A DNA stretch of 9,119 bases from an uncultured Chloroflexota bacterium (lineage in GTDB: Bacteria > Chloroflexota > Limnocylindria > Limnocylindrales > Limnocylindraceae): contig CAIZYO010000097.1 in NCBI GenBank assembly GCA_903937225.1, forward strand, positions 1-9,119, read 5' to 3'. Shown here in pieces: positions 1 through 6,313 of this stretch (position 1 is the first letter of the stretch; each line of letters begins with the position of its first letter). The position numbers and the translations under genes were made by a program. The notes beneath the pieces are model-generated. The model saw nothing but the letters and a program-made list of their open reading frames with translations, ran no database searches and had not been told where the DNA came from.

Positions 1-172
1 CGGGGAGGTAGAAGTCCGGCGCAAACCGCGAGGCGACACGCCCGTCTGTGTGGTGCGTCAGCGGAAATGCGGTCGCTTCGTACTCCCAGCGGATCCCGTA
101 GAAGTCAAGGATTTCGGCAAACTCCGCCTCGCTCTGATGCGCGAAGGGGTGGGTTCCGACTGCAGTCTCCAT
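1..172 (-). CDS. Partial N-terminus of a PD-(D/E)XK nuclease-like hypothetical protein
   Basis: The reading frame starts at an ATG (172-170) and runs off the left edge of the window, leaving 57 residues. The visible protein starts METAVGTHPFAH and contains SEAEFAEILDFYGIRWEYE followed by FAPDFYLP. The pattern E-x-x-FA-x-ILDFYGI-x-WEYE ... F-x-PDFYLP resembles the start of small PD-(D/E)XK restriction-endonuclease-like folds: a helix with an early Glu, a strand, then the PD motif. From memory, similar proteins are common in Actinomycetota and Chloroflexota and are sometimes fused to a phosphoribosyltransferase domain. The second half, which should carry the (D/E)XK part, lies outside the window. 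The gene diverges from csoR. There is no Shine-Dalgarno sequence, but a TANNNT hexamer lies 9 nt upstream. The conserved-looking protein makes a real gene likely; its function is unknown. Confidence 0.72.
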   Translation of the reverse strand, partial: METAVGTHPFAHQSEAEFAEILDFYGIRWEYEATAFPLTHHTDGRVASRFAPDFYLP

Positions 173-181
173 CGGATTCGC

Positions 182-187
182 ATCGTA
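182..187 (-). promoter_or_regulatory. Candidate -10 box for the divergent left-edge gene
   Basis: On the minus strand this reads TACGAT, a TANNNT hexamer, with 9 nt between it and the ATG at 172. No recognisable -35 hexamer sits 16-18 bp upstream. If used, it would give a leader of only about 3 nt, consistent with the absence of a ribosome binding site. Confidence 0.3.
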
Positions 188-205
188 GCATCGAGGAGGA
201 TCGGA

Positions 206-211
206 TACTCT
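206..211 (+). promoter_or_regulatory. Candidate -10 box for csoR
   Basis: The hexamer TACTCT (TANNNT) ends 8 nt before the csoR ATG at 220, which would place the transcription start at or next to the start codon. The GAGGAGGA stretch at 193-200 resembles a Shine-Dalgarno sequence but is about 19 nt from the ATG, too far to serve it normally. No good -35 is visible. The leaderless reading is an inference. Confidence 0.3.
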
Positions 212-219
212 CCCAGGGT

Positions 220-537
220 ATGGATGAACACATGGGACACAGCTACACCAAAGACCGCAAGGTGCTGATGAACCGCCTCAGTCGACTTGAAGGTCAGGTT
301 CGCGGCATTGGGCGAATGGTCGACGGCGAAGAGTACTGCGTTGACATCCTTCAACAGATCGCAGCGCTTCGCGCCGCGGTGGATGCGCTCGGCCTGCTCA
401 TTCTGGAAGACCACGTGCGCGGGTGCGTCAAGAGCGCGGTGGAGAAAGGTGACGCAGACAAATACGTTGAGGAGGTTCTTGATGTGGTGCGCCGCTCTAT
501 GGGCCGACCCGCGCGACCGAGCGAGAAGCGTGGTTGA
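220..537 (+). CDS. csoR: CsoR-type copper-sensing transcriptional repressor
   Basis: This is a 105-residue protein of the CsoR/RcnR (DUF156) family, small all-helical tetramers that leave DNA when they bind metal. It shows the family core: NRLSRLEGQVRGIGRM (18-33), EYCVDILQQIAALRAAVDAL (38-57) and ILEDHVRGCV (61-70). Likely metal ligands are Cys40, His65 and Cys69, spaced +25 and +29 exactly as in the Cys-His-Cys Cu(I) site of Mycobacterium tuberculosis CsoR. Tyr39 and Glu85 match its second-shell Tyr and Glu. This favours copper over nickel/cobalt (RcnR) or formaldehyde (FrmR) sensing. The frame is open upstream to 67, but that extension overlaps the divergent gene and has no family similarity, so the ATG at 220 is chosen (a second ATG at 232 is possible). 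No copper ATPase or chaperone is in view. Its stop overlaps the rsmG start. Confidence 0.9.
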   Translation: MDEHMGHSYTKDRKVLMNRLSRLEGQVRGIGRMVDGEEYCVDILQQIAALRAAVDALGLLILEDHVRGCVKSAVEKGDADKYVEEVLDVVRRSMGRPARPSEKRG

Positions 538-1256
538 ACGAACGCCAGCCGCTCCCAACGAATCCTGACGAACTCCCAGCAACGGAGCGAGCAACTCTCG
601 ACGCTCTTGATGCGCTGCTCCAAGCGGCGCCGCTCCCACCGCTCAGCGAGTCAGAGCGGACCGTTCTCACTGCACACCTACGTCTCTTGGATGCGTGGAA
701 TCCGTTCATCAATCTGACCCGGATTGAGAGCGCGAGCGAGCGAGCGTCGCGCCACCTTCTTGACGCTCTTGTTGCCGTCCCACTCATTGACCAGTTAGCG
801 CCAGACGGCGGCGCGTTTGCAGATCTCGGCAGTGGTGGCGGGTTCCCTGGAATCCCGCTCGCAGCACGCCTCCTTCATGCGCGTCCGCGCGCAACGTTTG
901 ACTTGATTGAAGCGACAGGGAAGAAGGCTCGCTTCCTTGAAGCGGTCACTGCGGCGAGTGGATTGGCGCCGCGGCTTCGCGTCGTTCAGGCACGAGCAGA
1001 GGAGCTCGTATCCACAAGCCCGACGCGCTATGACGTGATCGTTGCGCGCGCGGTTGCGCCTCTGGCAGAACTTACGCGACTCGCGCGACCGCTCCTCGCC
1101 GCCGGCGGACACCTCGTTGCGTGGAAACGGGAAGGTGACGGTTGGGGAGAAGAACTTGCAACTGCAACTTCTCTCGTTGGACCTGATGCCATTCGCGTGC
1201 ATCGCGTGAGCCAGCACGGACTCGACCGCGCGCTCCTCGTCCTCGTGAGTGGATGA
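534..1256 (+). CDS. rsmG: 16S rRNA (guanine527-N7)-methyltransferase RsmG (GidB)
   Basis: This 240-residue protein is an S-adenosylmethionine-dependent methyltransferase that makes m7G527 in the 530 loop of 16S rRNA in the small subunit; loss of the enzyme is known to give low-level streptomycin resistance. The diagnostic SAM-binding stretch DLGSGGGFPGIPLAA is at 97-111. The upstream helix motif WNPFINLTRI is at 55-64, HLLDALVAV at 74-82, GKKARFLEAV at 119-128, and the motif IV/VI region YDVIVARAVAPLAELTRLA follows. Length matches the family (about 210-240). The start is a TTG at 534 that overlaps the csoR TGA stop as TTGA, with a purine-rich GAGAAG a few bases upstream, so translation is probably coupled. 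The first 40 residues are variable, so a later start cannot be excluded. In many genomes this gene sits near mnmG/parAB at the origin; here it does not. Confidence 0.95.
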   Translation: MNERQPLPTNPDELPATERATLDALDALLQAAPLPPLSESERTVLTAHLRLLDAWNPFINLTRIESASERASRHLLDALVAVPLIDQLAPDGGAFADLGSGGGFPGIPLAARLLHARPRATFDLIEATGKKARFLEAVTAASGLAPRLRVVQARAEELVSTSPTRYDVIVARAVAPLAELTRLARPLLAAGGHLVAWKREGDGWGEELATATSLVGPDAIRVHRVSQHGLDRALLVLVSG

Positions 1257-1278
1257 GGTACGGCTGCAGGTATAGAAT
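1250..1278 (+). promoter_or_regulatory. Weak candidate promoter for the KimA-like permease
   Basis: TAGAAT at 1273-1278 matches the sigma-70 -10 consensus at five of six positions, and TGGATG at 1250-1255 is a poor -35 (three of six) with a 17 bp spacer. It overlaps the end of rsmG and would give a leader of about 90 nt before the ATG at 1374. Confidence 0.35.
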
Positions 1279-1326
1279 CGGAGTTGAGCGCGGCAAAGAG
1301 AGGCATTGGTCACTCTGAACCCCTGA

Positions 1327-1365
1327 CCGGCCTCACCGCCGGCCCTTGAAGCTATAGAGGGCGGT
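1327..1365 (+). repeat. Competing inverted repeats in the permease leader, overlapping the ribosome binding site
   Basis: Within the 117 bp gap between rsmG and the permease, CCGGC (1327-1331) can pair with GCCGG (1338-1342). ACCGCC (1335-1340) can instead pair with GGCGGT (1360-1365), and GCCCT (1342-1346) with AGGGC (1358-1362). The last two would tie up the AGAGGG that is the only Shine-Dalgarno-like sequence before the ATG at 1374. The pairings are visible; a regulatory role is inference. There is no U-tract, so it is not an intrinsic terminator. Confidence 0.35.
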
Positions 1366-1373
1366 CCTACGTC

Positions 1374-3362
1374 ATGACGAACGAGAGTAAGAACCCCGCG
1401 CCGCTTGGCGATGACGAAGAGTGGTTTATTGAAGAGGAGCCAGACCACCTCGTCGCCTCTGAGGCAGGGAGTGAGCCAGTAAACAGCGTTGGTCGAGCCA
1501 CCCTCGCGGCAAAGACCGCAATCTTCGGGCGGCGCCTCTCAAACGCGGAGGAGGGTGAGGAGCGGCTGCCGAAGAAGTTCGCCCTTCCAGTCTTCTCTTC
1601 GGACGCAATCTCTTCGAGTGCCTATGCGAGCGAAGAGATCCTCATTGTTCTCGCCTCAGCGGGTGCCTCCTACCTCGCCTTCGGTCCCGTCATCGCCCTC
1701 GCAGTTGGGCTCCTTCTCGGGATCGTGGCGATCAGCTATCGCCAGGTCTGCTTCGGCTTCCCGAAGGGGGGCGGCGCGTACGCGGTCGCCTCAAGCACGC
1801 TCGGCACGGTGCCGTCACTCGTGGCGGCATCAAGCCTCGTCATTGACTACGTCCTCACTGCGGCCGTGAGCACCGCTGCTGGTGTGGCAGCCATTACGTC
1901 AGCGCTCCCTGAACTCCTGCCGTGGCGCGTAGAGATGGCACTCGGTGCCCTCTTCCTCCTGGTCCTCGCAAACCTGCGCGGCCTTCGCGAATCCGGTCGT
2001 CTCTTTGCCATTCCCACCTACCTCTTCGTCGGCGGTGCACTCTCGGTGATTGGAATTGGGCTCATCCGCATTGCGCTCGGCGATCCCGCGGTGAATTGGA
2101 GTCAGGGCATTGTCGTTGAATCGCATGACGGCATGCAGCTCATTCTCCCCTTCCTGCTACTGAAAGCTTTTGCATACGGATCTGTCGCGCTGACTGGTAC
2201 CGAAGCAATTTCCGACGGCGTTGCTGCGTTCAAGAAGCCAGAGGCGAAGAATGCCGCGGACACGATGGCGATCATGGCGGTGCTCCTTGCCACCATCTTC
2301 TTTGGAATGTCGCTGCTCGCCTTCGCGTTCGGCAAAGTGCCCCAAGAAGTTGGTGGCGAGACTCTTATCTCACAAATTGCTCGAGCAACGCTTGGCGGAG
2401 GTATTCCATACGCCATCTTCCAGATTGCAACGACTGGGATCTTGCTTCTGGCTGCGAACACCGGGTTCAACGGCGGCCCGCAACTTGCGCGCATCTTGGC
2501 ACGCGATGGATTCCTCCCTCGACAAATCGGTCAACGGAGTGATCGCCTCGCATACGCGGGGGGAATCCTGACCATCGCGGCTGGCGCTGTCATCTTTCTA
2601 ATTGCAACTGGCGCACTAGTCACGCTGTTGATCCCTGCATATGCGATCGGCGTCTTCCTCGGTTTCACCATCAGTCAAATCGGCATGGTGGTGCACTGGC
2701 GGAAGCTTCGTGGTGAAGGCTGGCGCGGGAAGGCTCTCCTCAATGGCGTTGGCGCAACCGTCACCGGTGTCGTGCTTGTCATCATTTCTGTTGCAAAGTT
2801 TGCAGCCGGTGGATGGATCATCTTTGTACTCGTACCGCTCGTTGCACTCTTCATGGCCGCTGTGCGCCAGCGCTACAACCGGCATGAACGCGAACTCTCG
2901 ATCAAGCCTGGACTCATCTTTGATGCGCCGCACCGACCACGACGCATCATTGCTCCGTTCGGGGAGATCAATCGCTCGACGGTTCGTGCCATCACACTCG
3001 GACGAATCCTGGAGGGGAAGACGGGTGAGTTGATCGCCGTGCGCGTTGTCTTTAGCGAAGAGGAGGAGCGTGAGATCCGCACGCACTTTGAAACCCTCTT
3101 CCCAGGGGTAAGGCTGGTGACGGTGGAGTCACCGTACCGACTGATCGTTGAGCCGATCTGCCACTTCCTCGACGAGCTTGAGGAGCTCCCCCACGCTTCA
3201 GGAGAGTTGCCGATCAATGTGGTGATGATTCCGGAGTACGCGGGGCGCCACTGGTGGGATCGAATCCTCCATAACGGCAACGGGAAGCGCCTCAGGGACA
3301 CCCTGCTCGGCCGCCGCAACACAGTGATCGTGGATCTTCCGTACCGCCGGGACGTGGAGTAG
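1374..3362 (+). CDS. KimA-like APC-superfamily permease, probable K+/H+ symporter
   Basis: This is a 662-residue inner-membrane transporter with about 12 hydrophobic segments between residues 70 and 500, then a soluble C-terminal domain (about 520-662, beginning RRIIAPFGEINRSTVRAI) of the universal-stress-like type seen in KimA. The first segment has FSSDAISSSAYASEEI (74-89). Residues known to bind potassium in Bacillus subtilis KimA (Asp36, Tyr43, Tyr118, Thr121, Ser125; numbers from memory) have counterparts at the same spacing: Asp77, Tyr84, Tyr159, Thr162 and Ser166. The motif ALTGTEAISDG (272-282) and Tyr423 in PAYAIGVFLG also fit. KimA imports K+ with protons and is inhibited by c-di-AMP. 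Unlike KimA (about 607 residues) this protein has an acidic extension of about 40 residues at its N-terminus. It could transport amino acids instead, but the conserved site argues for potassium. The ATG at 1374 is preceded by a moderate AGAGGG. Confidence 0.85.
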   Translation: MTNESKNPAPLGDDEEWFIEEEPDHLVASEAGSEPVNSVGRATLAAKTAIFGRRLSNAEEGEERLPKKFALPVFSSDAISSSAYASEEILIVLASAGASYLAFGPVIALAVGLLLGIVAISYRQVCFGFPKGGGAYAVASSTLGTVPSLVAASSLVIDYVLTAAVSTAAGVAAITSALPELLPWRVEMALGALFLLVLANLRGLRESGRLFAIPTYLFVGGALSVIGIGLIRIALGDPAVNWSQGIVVESHDGMQLILPFLLLKAFAYGSVALTGTEAISDGVAAFKKPEAKNAADTMAIMAVLLATIFFGMSLLAFAFGKVPQEVGGETLISQIARATLGGGIPYAIFQIATTGILLLAANTGFNGGPQLARILARDGFLPRQIGQRSDRLAYAGGILTIAAGAVIFLIATGALVTLLIPAYAIGVFLGFTISQIGMVVHWRKLRGEGWRGKALLNGVGATVTGVVLVIISVAKFAAGGWIIFVLVPLVALFMAAVRQRYNRHERELSIKPGLIFDAPHRPRRIIAPFGEINRSTVRAITLGRILEGKTGELIAVRVVFSEEEEREIRTHFETLFPGVRLVTVESPYRLIVEPICHFLDELEELPHASGELPINVVMIPEYAGRHWWDRILHNGNGKRLRDTLLGRRNTVIVDLPYRRDVE

Positions 3363-3369
3363 GCACGAT

Positions 3370-3420
3370 CTACCCTTGCCACCCTTTGCGGAGGGTAGTT
3401 GACAATGGTATTGGTAGGGT
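3370..3420 (+). promoter_or_regulatory. ACCCT/AGGGT half-site cluster around the hspR-lon promoter, candidate operator
   Basis: A perfect 7 bp inverted repeat, CTACCCT (3370-3376) and AGGGTAG (3392-3398) with a 15 nt spacer, abuts the -35 box. A further ACCCT (3381-3385) lies inside the spacer and a further AGGGT (3416-3420) between the -35 and -10 boxes. Half-sites placed around a promoter suggest a repressor operator, plausibly for the HspR-like product of the next gene. The known HAIR operator of HspR (CTTGAGT-N7-ACTCAAG) is not present. The 7 bp repeat could alternatively be a weak terminator of the permease gene, but no T-run follows it. Confidence 0.4.
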
Positions 3421-3428
3421 TCTAGGAT
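3399..3428 (+). promoter_or_regulatory. Sigma-70-type promoter of the hspR-lon operon
   Basis: A perfect -35 hexamer TTGACA (3399-3404), an 18 bp spacer and the -10 hexamer TAGGAT (3423-3428, four of six) form the best promoter in the window. Transcription would be expected to start near 3435, which is the GTG proposed as the start codon of the next gene. Confidence 0.75.
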
Positions 3429-3434
3429 ACGTAG

Positions 3435-3788
3435 GTGTTCAGGAGCAGCGGAGCTGGAATTGACCCCTCGCGCCCCGTCTACGTGATCAGCGTGGCGGCG
3501 CAGCTGGTGGCCGTCCATCCACGAACGCTCCGAATCTACGAAGAGGCTGGGCTGATCTGCCCCTCACGCACAGAGACCAACATCCGCCTCTTCTCCGAAA
3601 ACGATCTCCGCCGAATCCTCTGGATACGACACCTCACGCAGGATCTTGGCGTGAACCTTGCCGGGATCAAGCTCCTCTTCCAGTTGGAGGAGCGTCTCGG
3701 TGAACGAATCCTTGAACGACTCTACGAAGAAGGAAACAAGCAAGGCGAACGAGAGCGAACCGCAGCACATGAAGGAGGGCGACGATGA
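3435..3788 (+). CDS. hspR: HspR-like MerR-family heat-shock repressor
   Basis: This is a 117-residue MerR-family DNA-binding protein. PVYVISVAAQLVAVHPRTLRIYEEAGLICPSR (14-45) is a winged helix-turn-helix close to HspR of Streptomyces and Mycobacterium (…ISVAAQLAGMHAQTLRTYDRLGLVSPRRT…). LTQDLGVNLAGIKLLFQLEERL (67-88) is the typical HspR linker and start of the dimer coiled coil. It lacks the paired cysteines of metal-responsive MerR proteins. HspR represses chaperone genes, and lon in Streptomyces, together with DnaK as co-repressor; here lon overlaps it directly (ATGA), so it probably controls its own operon. The GTG at 3435 falls where the promoter predicts the transcript start, so the mRNA may be leaderless. 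The next in-frame GTG at 3483 would cut into the helix-turn-helix, and an ATT at 3459 behind GGAG is a less likely alternative. Confidence 0.85.
   Translation: MFRSSGAGIDPSRPVYVISVAAQLVAVHPRTLRIYEEAGLICPSRTETNIRLFSENDLRRILWIRHLTQDLGVNLAGIKLLFQLEERLGERILERLYEEGNKQGERERTAAHEGGRR
3772..3778 (+). promoter_or_regulatory. Strong ribosome binding site for lon
   Basis: AAGGAGG lies six bases before the ATG at 3785. It lies inside the end of hspR and supports independent, efficient translation of lon in addition to coupling through the ATGA overlap. Confidence 0.8.
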
Positions 3789-6310
3789 GCGACAAGCGAC
3801 GCAACGATGAACTAGAGGGCGAAATGAGCGAAGAGATGGAACTTGAGATTGATGAGGCGGTAGCCGCCGCTGATGAGGACGGAACTCCGGTGCCAAGCGG
3901 CCTCGGTCGATTCCCGCTCGTTCCACTTCGCGAGATCGTCATCTTCCCAGAGATGGTTGCGCCGCTCAAGGTTGGGCGCGATAAGAGCGTTGCCGCAATT
4001 CGCGCCGCCGCAGCTGGAGAGGGTTGGCTCGCACTGATCACTCAGCGAGAGGCCGAGCAGGAAGATATCACTGATATCACGCAGCTTCATGACGTAGGAA
4101 CGCTTGCCAAAATTGCACAAGTGGTGAATCTCTCCGACGGAACGATCCGCGCGGTGGTGCAGGGCCAGAAGCGCATCGCGATTCACTCGCTCGACACTTC
4201 AGGGCCTTCACTGATGGTTGAAGTGGAGATCATTGAAGTTGAAGAGGCAGAAGGCGTAGAGGTTGAAGCGCTCATGAAGAGCGTCCAGGCGCAGGTGGAG
4301 ACGTATGTCACCTCTGGCGCACCAGTTCCGCCGGAAGCTGCGGTCGCTGCGAAGAACATCAGTGACCCAGGCCTCTTGGCCGACATGACGGCGTACACGC
4401 CAGATATGACAACCGAGCAGCGACAAGAGCTGCTTGAGATTGTTGATGTGGTCGATCGACTCAAGTACGTCTCCGCATTCCTTGCCCGCCAGATTGAGAT
4501 CCTTGAAATCAAGGGGAAGATTCAATCTGATGTGCGCACGGAGATGGATAAGTCCCAGCGTGAATACTTCTTGCGCGAGCAGCTCAAGGCGATTCAGCGC
4601 GAGCTCGGCGAGGACGATCCGCAACAGGCGGAGACGAATGAGTTGCGCGAGAAGGTTGAAGCGGCAGACATGCCGGATGAGGTGCGTAGCCGCGCACTGA
4701 AGGAGCTCGATCGAATGGCGCGCATTCCGTCTGCCTCCCCTGAGGTTGGCGTGATTCGCACGTATGTTGATTGGCTCATCGCAATGCCGTGGAACGTGGC
4801 AACAGAGGACCGTATTGAGATCTCTGAAGCGGCAAAGGTACTTAGCGACGATCACTATGGCCTGGAGAAGGTGAAGGAGCGCATCATCGAGTACCTCGCG
4901 GTGCGCAAGCTTGCCCCGCAGGTCAAGAGTCCGATCCTCTGCTTCGCAGGGCCTCCGGGCGTAGGAAAGACGTCGCTCGGTAAGTCCATTGCGAAGGCGA
5001 TGGGTCGCAAGTTCGTGCGCATGAGCCTCGGCGGCCTCCACGACGAAGCGGAGATTCGAGGGCATCGACGCACCTATATCGGCGCACTCCCTGGGCGAAT
5101 TGCGCAGGGGATCAAGACGGCAGGGACGAAGAACCCTGTCTTCATGCTGGACGAGATCGACAAGGTTGGCGCGGACTTCCGTGGCGACCCGTCAGCCGCC
5201 CTGCTTGAGGTGCTCGATCCCGAGCAGAACGCAACCTTCCAGGACAACTATTTGGAGGTGGAGTTTGATCTCTCGCAAGTACTCTTCGTTGCAACGGCAA
5301 ACCAGCTGGACACGATTCCGGACGCGCTCCGTGATCGTATGGAGATCATCCAGATCCCTGGCTACACCGAAGCGGAGAAGCTGGAGATCGCCAAGCGTTA
5401 CATCGTTCCGAAGCAGCGTGAAAATCACGGCCTCAAGGAGAGTCAGGTAACCATCCCAGACGAGACGATGGTGCACCTAATTCGCCACTACACACGCGAA
5501 GCTGGCGTGCGCAATGCGGAGCGAGAGATCGCCACGTTGATGCGCAAGGTTGCGCGCGGTGTGGCTGAGAAGAAGATTCGTAAGGGGAGCGTTGACCTGA
5601 AGAAGCTCGCCGCATGGCTTGGGCCAGAGCGACACGAGTACGGCGAGATGGACCTGGATGACCAGGTCGGTTCGGCGACCGGCCTTGTGGTCACGCCAGT
5701 TGGCGGCGACGTGGTCGCTGTTGAGGTCGGCATCATGGAGGGACGTGAAGAGTTGATCCTCACCGGACAGCTCGGCGACGTGATGAAGGAGTCTGCACGC
5801 GCAGCGCTCACCTGGATCAAGTCCCATGCAAGCGAACTTGGCATTGCACAAGAGCGATTCGAAAAGCTCGGGCTGCACATCCACGTACCCGCCGGTGCCA
5901 TTCCAAAAGATGGACCCTCTGCAGGGGTGACAATCGCAACAGCGATTGTCTCCGCACTGACGGGGATTCCGGTCCGCAAGGATGTGGTGATGACTGGCGA
6001 GGTCACGCTGCGAGGCCGTGTGCTACCGATCGGTGGGCTCAAGAGCAAGGCGCTCGCGGCACACGCCTCTGGCGCACGTTTGGTCTTGATTCCGAAGAAG
6101 AACGAAAAGGATCTCCCGGAGATTCCAGAGGAGATTCGCAAGGCGTTGAAGATCGTTCCTGTGGAGACGATCGGACAGGTGTTGGAGCATGCGCTGCGTC
6201 GCAAGCCGAAGACACTCCCGACCGGATCGACGCCGGCGCGAACGCCGCGCATTGCTGGACGATCACTCCGTGCGCCAGGCGCACCAGGGGTCACCGTTCG
6301 CCCGAGCTAG
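3785..6310 (+). CDS. lon: ATP-dependent protease Lon (LonA type)
   Basis: This 841-residue cytoplasmic AAA+ serine protease unfolds and degrades misfolded and short-lived regulatory proteins as a hexamer. The order is an acidic N-terminal extension (1-42), the LON substrate-binding domain (from FPLVPLREIVIFPEM at 43 to about 240), a helical region with the characteristic REYFLREQLKAIQRELGE, the AAA+ module with Walker A GPPGVGKT (389-396) and Walker B VFMLDEID (452-459), then the protease domain. The catalytic dyad is Ser712 in PKDGPSAGV and Lys755 in GLKSKALAA; their spacing of 43 equals that of E. coli Ser679/Lys722. All key residues are present. It is longer than E. coli Lon (784) because of the acidic head and a basic, Pro/Arg-rich tail of about 35 residues after 805. 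Co-transcription with an HspR-like regulator points to heat or protein-damage induction. Confidence 0.98.
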   Translation: MSDKRRNDELEGEMSEEMELEIDEAVAAADEDGTPVPSGLGRFPLVPLREIVIFPEMVAPLKVGRDKSVAAIRAAAAGEGWLALITQREAEQEDITDITQLHDVGTLAKIAQVVNLSDGTIRAVVQGQKRIAIHSLDTSGPSLMVEVEIIEVEEAEGVEVEALMKSVQAQVETYVTSGAPVPPEAAVAAKNISDPGLLADMTAYTPDMTTEQRQELLEIVDVVDRLKYVSAFLARQIEILEIKGKIQSDVRTEMDKSQREYFLREQLKAIQRELGEDDPQQAETNELREKVEAADMPDEVRSRALKELDRMARIPSASPEVGVIRTYVDWLIAMPWNVATEDRIEISEAAKVLSDDHYGLEKVKERIIEYLAVRKLAPQVKSPILCFAGPPGVGKTSLGKSIAKAMGRKFVRMSLGGLHDEAEIRGHRRTYIGALPGRIAQGIKTAGTKNPVFMLDEIDKVGADFRGDPSAALLEVLDPEQNATFQDNYLEVEFDLSQVLFVATANQLDTIPDALRDRMEIIQIPGYTEAEKLEIAKRYIVPKQRENHGLKESQVTIPDETMVHLIRHYTREAGVRNAEREIATLMRKVARGVAEKKIRKGSVDLKKLAAWLGPERHEYGEMDLDDQVGSATGLVVTPVGGDVVAVEVGIMEGREELILTGQLGDVMKESARAALTWIKSHASELGIAQERFEKLGLHIHVPAGAIPKDGPSAGVTIATAIVSALTGIPVRKDVVMTGEVTLRGRVLPIGGLKSKALAAHASGARLVLIPKKNEKDLPEIPEEIRKALKIVPVETIGQVLEHALRRKPKTLPTGSTPARTPRIAGRSLRAPGAPGVTVRPS

Positions 6311-6313
6311 CTC

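Noticed and set aside
67..219. N-terminal extension of csoR by 51 residues
   Set aside because: It lies opposite the divergent conserved gene and shows no CsoR-family similarity; the family normally begins a few residues before the motif that follows the ATG at 220.
58..639. 193-residue minus-strand open frame opposite csoR and rsmG
   Set aside because: Low-complexity Arg/Ala/His-rich shadow of two well-supported genes, with no family motif.
1257..1373. c-di-AMP (ydaO) riboswitch upstream of the KimA-like gene
   Set aside because: The gap is only 117 nt and I could not place the conserved ydaO core; only short alternative hairpins are visible.
795..1448. 217-residue minus-strand open frame
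   Set aside because: Antisense to rsmG and the start of the permease; Cys/Arg-rich composition typical of a shadow.
3370..3398. Intrinsic terminator after the permease
   Set aside because: The 7 bp inverted repeat has a 15 nt loop and is followed by a -35 box instead of a T-run; an operator is the better reading.
3363..3434. Canonical HAIR or CIRCE heat-shock operator
   Set aside because: Neither CTTGAGT-N7-ACTCAAG nor TTAGCACTC-N9-GAGTGCTAA is present.
4064..4080. Direct repeat GATATCACT/GATATCAC
   Set aside because: It encodes the duplicated tripeptide DITDIT in the Lon N-domain; too short and within a real gene.
4208..5065. 285-residue minus-strand open frame inside lon
   Set aside because: Leu/His/Arg-rich mirror of the lon reading frame without motifs; lon is intact and unmistakable.
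5488..6294. 268-residue minus-strand open frame inside lon
   Set aside because: Ser/Arg/Pro-rich antisense shadow with no recognisable domain.
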